A stretch of 64,000 nt of DNA from VFMC01 sp046331225. GTDB taxonomy: Bacteria > Actinomycetota > Acidimicrobiia > Acidimicrobiales > Ilumatobacteraceae. The stretch spans positions 620,001-684,000 of the forward strand of contig JAXLRF010000002.1 of NCBI GenBank assembly GCA_046331225.1. The letters run 5' to 3'. Numbering within the stretch: position 1 is the first letter of the stretch; each line of letters starts with the position of its first letter. A model generated the notes under the pieces. That model had not been told where the DNA came from. It saw only the letters and a list, made by a program, of their open reading frames with translations, and did no database searches. Position numbers and translations under genes: made by a program. Positions 57,470-64,000 of this stretch are shown piece by piece.

Positions 57470-58410
57470 GACGCACCCGCCGAGGCGGTGGCGATCGAGC
57501 GCAGCCACCCGACCAGGTCGGCCCGCACCGTGGGCGGGCCGAGCACCTCGGCGTGCCGGCCGAGACCGAGCACCCAGGAGCGGAATGCGTCGCGGTTGGT
57601 GCACGGCACCCGGAACACGATGGTGCCGTCGTCGCGCCGTTCGCGTTCGGCGTCGGCGCCCAGCTCGGCGCGCACCACGGCGGCGAGCGGCGGTTCGACC
57701 GCCACGTCGGCCTCGGTGGCCCCGTCGTCGGCGTCGCCGAGCAGCTTGGCGTCGGCGGGGAACGCGGCGCGCACGTCGAAGCCGGCCGGCCGTTCGAACA
57801 CGGCGTCGGGCGAGATGTGCACCTCGCCCTCGATGCGGTCGACGCGATAGGTGCGCACCTCGGCGTGGCCGTGGTCGTGACCGATCACGTACCAGAAGCC
57901 CTCTCGCAGCAGCAGCCCGTACGGATCGAGGGTGCGCTCGACACCGCGGTAGCGGAACTCGACGGTGCGACGCTCGCCCGAAGCGGTGCGCAGCGCGGGC
58001 AGCGCCTCGTGCTGGGCGACGTTGGCCACGACGGTCGACGACGGCAGCACCGAGCCGCCGAGCTTCCACACCCCGTCCTGGCCGGTGTCGGAGCGGATCG
58101 TGGCGACGGCCATCTGCAGCGCGTGTCGTTCGTCGTCGTCGAGCTGCAGGCCGCGCAACTCGTAGCGGTCGCGGTCGATGCGGTACGCGGTCTCGCCGGC
58201 CTGGTCGCCGCCGAGCACCTCGGTCTCGATCGGCACACCGATCTCGCGCAGCAGCGCCTTGTCGCGCTCGAACGCGCCGCGCAACGCCACCGGCTTGTCG
58301 GGGTACATGCCCTCGAGCTCGTTGGCGATCTGCTTGAGGGTCTTGGGGACGCGCGTCTCGAGGAGCAACGTCAACAGGTTCGTGACTCGTTCGAGCGGCG
58401 AGTAGGCCAT
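57466..58410 (-). CDS. pafB: PafB, WYL-domain transcriptional regulator
   Basis: 314 residues. The N-terminal winged helix reads SPLERVTNLLTLLLETRVPK with FERDKALLREIGVPIE, then the WYL domain (RYRGVERTLDPYGLLLREGF, WYVIGHDHGHAEVRTYRVDR) and a C-terminal WCX domain. First gene of the translationally coupled pafBC pair. The 55-base gap to the B12-domain gene upstream should contain or exclude the promoter; none is obvious. See pafC for role. Confidence 0.9.
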   Translation of the reverse strand: MAYSPLERVTNLLTLLLETRVPKTLKQIANELEGMYPDKPVALRGAFERDKALLREIGVPIETEVLGGDQAGETAYRIDRDRYELRGLQLDDDERHALQMAVATIRSDTGQDGVWKLGGSVLPSSTVVANVAQHEALPALRTASGERRTVEFRYRGVERTLDPYGLLLREGFWYVIGHDHGHAEVRTYRVDRIEGEVHISPDAVFERPAGFDVRAAFPADAKLLGDADDGATEADVAVEPPLAAVVRAELGADAERERRDDGTIVFRVPCTNRDAFRSWVLGLGRHAEVLGPPTVRADLVGWLRSIATASAGAS

Positions 58411-58465
58411 CGGGACGAATGTAGGCGCTGGCGGCCCGGAGCGGGCGCCCGCCGCACCGATGGCG

Positions 58466-58861
58466 TCAGACCCGGCTGGTGGCGATGGCGTCGCGCACGC
58501 AGGCGACGACCTCGTCGGCCGTGGCGCCCGGCTTCATCACGCCGGCCACCCCGGCGTCGCGCAGCTTCGGTGCGTCGCGGTCGGGGATGGTGCCGCCGAC
58601 GATCACCGGGATGTCGGCGCCGAGTTCGCGCAGCTTCGCGACGACCAGCGGGGCGAGCGTCATGTGGGCGCCGCTCAGCATCGACAGCCCGACGGCGTCG
58701 ACGTCCTCGTCGACCGCCGCTGCGGCCACCTTCTCGGGGGTCTGGAACAACCCGGTGTAGATCACCTCGAACCCCGCGTCGCGCAGGATCCGGGCCACCA
58801 CCTTCACCCCACGGTCGTGGCCGTCGAGGCCCACCTTGGCCACCAGCACGCGATCAGACAT
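58466..58861 (-). CDS. Stand-alone B12-binding domain (methylmalonyl-CoA mutase C-terminal type)
   Basis: 131 residues, just the cobalamin domain: VLVAKVGLDGHDRGVKVVAR contains the DxHxxG cobalt-ligand motif, followed by GLSMLSGAHMTLAPLV and PVIVGGTIPDRD. It equals the small subunit of ICM/HCM-type mutases, which pair with a separate large subunit. No mutase large subunit is in the window. Its start lies inside the P450 gene's last codons (eight-base overlap), so the two are co-expressed. Confidence 0.9.
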   Translation of the reverse strand: MSDRVLVAKVGLDGHDRGVKVVARILRDAGFEVIYTGLFQTPEKVAAAAVDEDVDAVGLSMLSGAHMTLAPLVVAKLRELGADIPVIVGGTIPDRDAPKLRDAGVAGVMKPGATADEVVACVRDAIATSRV

Positions 58862-60194
58862 CGGACGACTCCTCCTGTGGGACTCGGTTCATGCGGACCC
58901 GCAACCCCGTCAGCCCGCGCAACACGAAACTGGGGAAATAGCGGAACTCCTGCTCGGTCGGCAAATCGATCCGCTCGACGCGGCGACCCAGACGCTCGAA
59001 CGCGATCTGCATCTCGAGGCGCGACAGCGGTGCGCCGAGGCAGAAGTGGATGCCCTTGCCGAACGCGAGGTGCTCTTTCAGGTTGGGCCGATCCGGATCG
59101 AACGCGTCGGGATCATCGCCCCACACGCGAGGGTCGCGGTTGGCACCGGCGTACACGACGACCAGGCGAGCACCCTTCGGCAGCGGCACGCCGGCGAGCT
59201 CGGTGTCGCGGGTGACCAGCCGGAACATCCCCTGCGTGGGCGTCGACAGGCGCAGCACCTCCTCGGTGACGAGCGGCGCGTAGCCGGCCGGATCGGCCCG
59301 CAGCTTCGCCCACACCCCGGGATGCTGGGCGAGCAGCATCACGCCCTCGGTGATCGCCTTGGTGGTGGTCTCGTTGCCGGCCACCAGCAGCTGCTGCACG
59401 ATCGACAACATCTCGGCCATCTCGAGCGGTCGCTGCTCGCCGGGTCCGTCACCGTCGACGTCGATGCGGGCCTCGACCAGGTCGGTCATCAGGTCGCCCA
59501 TCGGCTCGGTGCGGCGGCGCTCGAGCTGCGCGGCGAAGTAGTGCTGGAACTCGACGATGCCCTCGTACGCGCGCACGCGTTCGTCGTCGGTGATCGAGGT
59601 GCCGATGTTGGCGATCGAGTCGTCGCTCCACCGCTTGAAGTCGGCAAGACGGTCGGTCGGCACGTTGAGGATGTGGGCGATCACCTCGACCGGCAGCGGC
59701 ACGGCGAAGGTGGGCACCAGGTCGAACACGTCGTCGGGCAACCGGTCGATCAGGCGGTCGACGATCGCCTCGATCGGCCCGCGCAGCGCGGCCAATCGCT
59801 TGGGCGTGAAGTACGACGCGACGGTGCTGCGATAGCGCGTGTGGTGCGGCGGGTCGATCGTCAACATCGTCGGCACCTGCGGCCATCCGGTGGCGAGGAT
59901 CGCCCGGATCCGCTCGGCGGCCTCGCCTCGTGCCGGTTCGCCGGCCGACCCGAACCGGCTGCTGAACAGCTCGGGGTCGCGCAGGATCGGCGTGATCATC
60001 TCGTGGCGGGTCACCATGTACAGATCGGTGCCCGGCACGTGGAACACCGGGGCCTGGTCCTGCATCGCCCGGTAGTACGGATGCGGGCACTGCTGCACGG
60101 CGTGGCTGAACGGGTTGAAGCCGTCGAGCGACACGGGAGCGGGCTGCGTGCTGGTCACCGGCACAGTCTCCCCCACGCGCGAGGCTCCGGCCAT
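58854..60194 (-). CDS. Cytochrome P450
   Basis: 446 residues; a GTG at 60158 is an alternative start. The I-helix LLVAGNETTTKAI contains the oxygen-activating region, ExxR is in TEEVLRLST, and the heme-Cys loop is FGKGIHFCLGAPLSRLE. It also has PPHHTRYRSTV near the C helix. A soluble bacterial class enzyme that hydroxylates a small molecule. No ferredoxin partner is adjacent. Its coupling to a B12-binding protein suggests a shared substrate pathway, but this is inference. Confidence 0.92.
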   Translation of the reverse strand: MAGASRVGETVPVTSTQPAPVSLDGFNPFSHAVQQCPHPYYRAMQDQAPVFHVPGTDLYMVTRHEMITPILRDPELFSSRFGSAGEPARGEAAERIRAILATGWPQVPTMLTIDPPHHTRYRSTVASYFTPKRLAALRGPIEAIVDRLIDRLPDDVFDLVPTFAVPLPVEVIAHILNVPTDRLADFKRWSDDSIANIGTSITDDERVRAYEGIVEFQHYFAAQLERRRTEPMGDLMTDLVEARIDVDGDGPGEQRPLEMAEMLSIVQQLLVAGNETTTKAITEGVMLLAQHPGVWAKLRADPAGYAPLVTEEVLRLSTPTQGMFRLVTRDTELAGVPLPKGARLVVVYAGANRDPRVWGDDPDAFDPDRPNLKEHLAFGKGIHFCLGAPLSRLEMQIAFERLGRRVERIDLPTEQEFRYFPSFVLRGLTGLRVRMNRVPQEESSDV

Positions 60195-60229
60195 CCCCGG
60201 AGCGACCGGTCCGCGAGACTGCCCACGTG

Positions 60230-61888
60230 ATGCCGATCTCGCGCCGCCACTTCCTCGCCCGCTCGGCCGCCGTGGCCCTCACCGGTCTGGCTGCGGCGTG
60301 CAGCGGCAGCGACGACGACACCGCCACCGGCACCACGGTCGACACGATCGACACGCCCGACACGGTCGCGCCGGGGACCACCGGACCCGCGACCACCACG
60401 CCGCCCACCACCACCCCGCCCACGACCGAGGCGCCCGCCACCACCATCGCACTCGAGCCGCTCGAGCTGTCGGGCGACCCGTTCACGCTCGGCGTCGCGA
60501 GCGGCGACCCGAGCACCGGCTCGGTCGTGCTCTGGACCCGCCTCGCGCCCGATCCGCTGAACGGCGGCGGCATGCCGGCCGACGACGTGCCCGTGGTGTG
60601 GGAGGTGTCGCACACCGACGACTTCACCGAGCTGTGGGCCAGCGGCATCGAGACCGCCATCGCGGCGCACGGTCACACGGTCCACGCGCTGGCGGCGCTC
60701 GATCCCGGTCCGTGGTTCTTCCGGTTCCGCGCCGGGCAGTACACCAGCCCCGTCGGCCGGACGCAGACGGCGCCGTCGATGACGGCCGAGCCGCAGCAAC
60801 TGCGCTTCGCGTCGGCCAGCTGCCAGGACTACCAGGACGGCTTCTACACCGCCTGGGCCGACGTGGCCGCCCACGAGCTCGACCTCGTGGTGTTCCTCGG
60901 CGACTACATCTACGAGAGCACGGGGTCGCCGGTGGGCGGAGCCGTGGTGCGCTCGCACGGCACGCCAGAGCCCACCACGCTCGACGAGTACCGCAACCGA
61001 TACGCGCTCTACAAGAGCGACCCCGACCTGCAGGCGGCACACGCGTCGTGCCCCTGGCTCGTCACGTGGGACGATCACGAGGTCGAGAACAACTACGCGG
61101 GCCTCACCCCGCAGGATCCCGCCGACGCCGCGGACTTCGCCGAGCGTCGTCGCGCCGCGTACCAGGCCTGGTGGGAGCACCAGCCCGTCGCGTTGCCGCC
61201 GCCCACGGACGAGCTCACGATCTACCGATCGGCGCGATGGGGCGACCTCGTCGAGTTCGTCGTGCTCGACGGCCGGCAGTACCGCACCGACCAGGCGTGC
61301 GGCGACCCGTCGCTGAGCCTCGACCCGCCCTGCCCCGAGACGTTCGACGAGACGCGCACGATGCTCGGCGACGAGCAGGAGGCGTGGTTGCTCGACGAGA
61401 TCGCGAACCGCTCGACGATCTGGCAGGCCATCGCACAGCAGACGATCTTCGGCGACGTCACGTTGGCCGGCGCGGTGCTCAACTACGACCAGTGGGACGG
61501 CTACCCGCTCGAACGCAACCGCATCGTGCAGGCGCTCGATCCCGGCGAGGACACGGTCGTGCTCACGGGTGACATCCACTTCGCCGGCGTCGGCACGATC
61601 CGCCAGGGCGAGCGAGGCATCGGGCCCGCCGTCGCGGTCGAGTTCGTCGCGACATCGATCTCGTCGGGCGGCCTGATCGACCCGGCCGTCACCGAGGTGG
61701 TGAAGACGATCCCCGACGTGCTCGACGTCGAACTCGAGCACCGCGGCTGGATCCTGCACGAGGTGACGCCCGAGCGCTGGACCGCCGAGTACCGCATGGT
61801 CGAGACCGTGAAGGAGCCCGGCGCACCGATGTTCGTGCACGCCACGTACGCCGTCGACGCCGGCACCAACACCGCTCGCCTCGCGTAG
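60230..61888 (+). CDS. phoD: PhoD-family alkaline phosphatase, Tat-exported
   Basis: 552 residues from ATG 60230. A twin-arginine signal reads ISRRHFLARSAAVALTGLAA with AAAC (weak lipobox), followed by a Thr/Pro-rich linker to about residue 75. The PhoD N-domain (FTLGVASGDPSTGSVVLWTR) precedes the metallophosphatase core with FLGDYIYES, WDDHEVENNY, and TGDIHFAGVG. It releases phosphate outside the cell using Ca2+/Fe3+. Divergent from the P450 gene and probably controlled by phosphate, though no Pho box was recognised. Confidence 0.92.
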   Translation: MPISRRHFLARSAAVALTGLAAACSGSDDDTATGTTVDTIDTPDTVAPGTTGPATTTPPTTTPPTTEAPATTIALEPLELSGDPFTLGVASGDPSTGSVVLWTRLAPDPLNGGGMPADDVPVVWEVSHTDDFTELWASGIETAIAAHGHTVHALAALDPGPWFFRFRAGQYTSPVGRTQTAPSMTAEPQQLRFASASCQDYQDGFYTAWADVAAHELDLVVFLGDYIYESTGSPVGGAVVRSHGTPEPTTLDEYRNRYALYKSDPDLQAAHASCPWLVTWDDHEVENNYAGLTPQDPADAADFAERRRAAYQAWWEHQPVALPPPTDELTIYRSARWGDLVEFVVLDGRQYRTDQACGDPSLSLDPPCPETFDETRTMLGDEQEAWLLDEIANRSTIWQAIAQQTIFGDVTLAGAVLNYDQWDGYPLERNRIVQALDPGEDTVVLTGDIHFAGVGTIRQGERGIGPAVAVEFVATSISSGGLIDPAVTEVVKTIPDVLDVELEHRGWILHEVTPERWTAEYRMVETVKEPGAPMFVHATYAVDAGTNTARLA

Positions 61889-61904
61889 CGCGGGTCGCAC
61901 CGGC

Positions 61905-63857
61905 TCAGATCGCACGGGCCACCGCGGCGGCCTGGTGGATGGCGGGCAGCACGCCGTTGGTGCCGGTGACGTCGCCGATGCGGTGCACCGTCCACGGTCC
62001 GTCGGCGAGCAGTTCGGCGAGCTCGCGGTTGGGGTGCCCGTAGGTGACGACCACGACGGTGGCAGCCGGCAGGGTGCGCTCGCGGTCGGTGAAGGGCACA
62101 CCGATCGACACCTCGCCCGGCCGGATCTCGCGCAGGTGGTGCCCACCGACGAAGTCGAACGCGCCCGAGTAGAGCCGCTCCCTGGCGGCCGCCACCGTGG
62201 CCGGCGGGTAGGGCAGGGTCGCGCCGATCGAGTCGAGCCGGCCCACCATCGTGACGTGCACGCCGGCCACCAGCAGTGCGTCGGCCACCGAGATCGCCTC
62301 GAAGGTGCCGGTGTCGTCGTACACGACGGCCGGCCCGACCACCTCGGCGCGTCCGCCGAAGCCGAACACGTCCCACGCGGTGTACACGTGCGGCAGGTCG
62401 TGGCCGGGGATCGGCGTCACCGGCGCCGACAGCTGGAAGCCGTCACGACGTGGGCTCGTGCCGGTGGCGACGATCACCTCGTCGGGCGCCAGCTCCTCCA
62501 CCACGTCGGGCAGCACCATCGTGTTGAGCCGCACGGTCACGCCCAGTCGGGCCACCTCGTCCGCGAGCCATTCGGTGATCGCACCGATGTCGCTGCGGTG
62601 CGGCGCGCTCGCGGCAATCGCGACCTGCCCACCCAGGTGCCGCATCGCCTCGTACAGGTGCACCTCGTGGCCGCGCAACGCGGCCGTGCGCGCGGCCTCG
62701 AGCCCGGCCGGCCCGCCGCCCACCACCAGCACGCGCTTGCGCACCGGCGCGGGCCCGGGCGGCTCGAACGACACGCTGGTCTCCTGCGCGGCGGCCACGT
62801 TCACCACGCAGCTCAGCACGCCGGTGGTCATCAGCTGACCGACACAGCCGATGTTCGAGCCGATGCAGGGCCGCACGAGGTGGCCGTCGCCGCGCTCGGT
62901 CTTCGCGACCAGCTCGGGATCGGCGATGAGCGCGCGCACCATCGAGACCATGTCGGCCTGCCCGTCGGCGACGATCCGCTCGGCGTCGTCGAGGGTCATG
63001 ATCCGGCCGACCACCATCGTCGGCTTGGTGAGCCCCGGCGTGATGCGGGCGTTGGAGGCCATCTCGTTGCCGAGCGGCTCGTCCATCGGCGCGAGCAGCT
63101 TGTAGAAGCGCCAGTACGAGCCCATGTGCAACGACACGTAGTCGACGTACGGTTCGGCCAGGCGGGCGATCGCGGCGATGTCGTCGGGCTCGAGCCCGCC
63201 GGGGATGTACTCCTCGTTGGGCAGTCGGATGCCCATGCAGTAGTCGTCGCCCACCCGGTCGCGGATGGCCTGCAGGATCTCGACGAGGAACCGTGTGCGG
63301 TTCTCGAACGAGCCGCCGTACTCGTCGTCGCGTGTGTTGTTGGCGGGCGACAGGAACTGCTCGATCAGGTAGCCGGACGACGCGTGGATGTCGATGCCGT
63401 CGAGCCCACCCTCGCGGCATCGCCACGCCGCGTCGGCGAACGCGTCGACCATCTCGGCGATCTCGGCGACGCTCATCTCGGTGGGGATGCCGCCCACCAT
63501 CGGGTTCGGGATCGGGCTCGACGAGACCTGCGTCGCCGCCTTCTTCGGACGCGTCGCCGACCCCGGGTGGTACAGCTGCTGGAACATCGCCATGCCGTAG
63601 GGGCGCATGCGCGACGACAGCTCGCGGTAGAAGGGGATCACCGAGTCGCTGTACAGCGGCAGCACACTCGGTGCGTTGGCGTGCACGCCCGTGGCCTCCA
63701 ACGTGCTCAGCGCGACACCGCCCTTGGCACGCGCCTCGTGGTACGCGATGAGGCTCTCACCGGCGAGGTGGGTGCCGTGTGCCGAGCGCACGATCCGGTT
63801 CTTCAACGTGAGCGGACCCACCTGGAGCGGCATGAACAGGTGCTCGTACCTCGACAT
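61905..63857 (-). CDS. NADH:flavin oxidoreductase / 2,4-dienoyl-CoA reductase-type enzyme
   Basis: 650 residues. The N-terminal old-yellow-enzyme barrel binds FMN (LTLKNRIVRSAHGTHLAGES, GLDGIDIHASSGYLIEQFL, YGGSFENRTRFLVEIL). A Cys cluster (CIGSNIGCVGQ, then LSCVVN) binds 4Fe-4S, and the C-terminal Rossmann pair VLVVGGGPAGLEAARTAALR binds FAD/NADPH. It reduces enoate or steroid-like double bonds. Substrate unknown. It ends 17 bases from phoD on the opposite strand. Confidence 0.92.
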   Translation of the reverse strand: MSRYEHLFMPLQVGPLTLKNRIVRSAHGTHLAGESLIAYHEARAKGGVALSTLEATGVHANAPSVLPLYSDSVIPFYRELSSRMRPYGMAMFQQLYHPGSATRPKKAATQVSSSPIPNPMVGGIPTEMSVAEIAEMVDAFADAAWRCREGGLDGIDIHASSGYLIEQFLSPANNTRDDEYGGSFENRTRFLVEILQAIRDRVGDDYCMGIRLPNEEYIPGGLEPDDIAAIARLAEPYVDYVSLHMGSYWRFYKLLAPMDEPLGNEMASNARITPGLTKPTMVVGRIMTLDDAERIVADGQADMVSMVRALIADPELVAKTERGDGHLVRPCIGSNIGCVGQLMTTGVLSCVVNVAAAQETSVSFEPPGPAPVRKRVLVVGGGPAGLEAARTAALRGHEVHLYEAMRHLGGQVAIAASAPHRSDIGAITEWLADEVARLGVTVRLNTMVLPDVVEELAPDEVIVATGTSPRRDGFQLSAPVTPIPGHDLPHVYTAWDVFGFGGRAEVVGPAVVYDDTGTFEAISVADALLVAGVHVTMVGRLDSIGATLPYPPATVAAARERLYSGAFDFVGGHHLREIRPGEVSIGVPFTDRERTLPAATVVVVTYGHPNRELAELLADGPWTVHRIGDVTGTNGVLPAIHQAAAVARAI

Positions 63858-63951
63858 GGCGACACCCTACTTTCTGGAGATCGGTTCCAGTTCCGTCGGG
63901 CACGGCGACTAGCTTTCGCGCGGCCGTCCCATCGCCTCGTCCGGAGCACCC

Positions 63952-64000
63952 ATGATCGAGTTCAGCCTCACCCTGCCTCGCTTCCACGATCCCGACGACC
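63952..64000 (+). CDS. Start of a possible F420/LLM-type oxidoreductase (cut by window)
   Basis: ATG 63952 begins a frame IEFSLTLPRFHDPDD that resembles the N-terminus of LLM-class flavin- or F420-dependent oxidoreductases. Only 16 codons are visible, so this is a weak call. GGAGCACC before it is a plausible ribosome site. The gap 63858-63951 is a shared promoter region with the divergent flavoenzyme gene. Confidence 0.45.
   Translation, partial: MIEFSLTLPRFHDPDD

Overview
The window is GC-rich DNA (about 70 %) from an actinobacterium. Supporting genes are WhiB, HU with an AAPAKK-type lysine-rich tail, PafBC, CofC (coenzyme F420), a TIGR03084-type DinB-fold protein, a DUF222-HNH endonuclease and GAAC-N4-GTTC LexA boxes. 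The gene mix resembles Acidimicrobiia such as Ilumatobacter, but that placement is inference. No rRNA, tRNA or CRISPR array was seen.

Region 1 (1-14.8 kb) is chromosomal: a LacI regulator (cut by the window edge), a Nudix-GNAT fusion, an orphan OmpR-type regulator with a degenerate receiver, an SOS mutasome operon imuA-imuB with a consensus LexA box, a CarH-like cobalamin photoreceptor candidate with an inverted repeat upstream, an Nfu_N-like protein, CorA, a large LuxR ATPase regulator, a membrane chemoreceptor and a DEAD-box RNA helicase with a structured leader.

Region 2 (14.8-22.7 kb) is a five-gene set on the minus strand: SWIM zinc finger, DUF5691, MoxR AAA+ ATPase, DUF5682 and VWA. 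A plus-strand prepilin-LamG gene sits inside it. This looks like a MoxR/VWA chaperone-type system of unknown substrate.

Region 3 (22.8-42.7 kb) is mostly metabolism: an EcsC-like protein, reverse transsulfuration (cystathionine beta-synthase plus a gamma-synthase/lyase), an orphan form II CoxL-type molybdenum hydroxylase, CinA, a flavin amine oxidase, RNase HII, SelD, MOSC, an FMN reductase, a zinc alcohol dehydrogenase, a C69 peptidase, CofC, a PIG-L deacetylase, HU with a separately encoded lysine-rich tail, HIT, a carboxymuconolactone-decarboxylase-fold protein and PIN-PhoH.

Region 4 (42.7-53.6 kb) is an accessory island. Twelve copies of a short hairpin-forming repeat (consensus CCGATCGGCAGNTCGG), all in one orientation, divide it into cassette-sized modules. 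Modules hold one gene or one toxin-antitoxin pair: VapBC, a broken small gene, a lipoprotein gene split by an IS3 element, membrane and lipoprotein genes, and HicAB. An element with two tyrosine recombinases and inverted termini sits exactly inside one repeat copy. This integron-like but non-canonical array is the most unusual system in the window.

Region 5 (53.6-64 kb) holds a DUF222-HNH gene with its own LexA-type palindrome, WhiB, a DnaQ-like exonuclease, the DNA-damage activator pair pafB-pafC, a P450 overlapping a stand-alone B12-binding domain, PhoD, an old-yellow-enzyme/dienoyl-CoA-reductase type flavoenzyme, and the start of a possible F420/LLM oxidoreductase. DNA-damage response recurs: two LexA-type boxes, imuAB, pafBC and a DnaQ-like nuclease.
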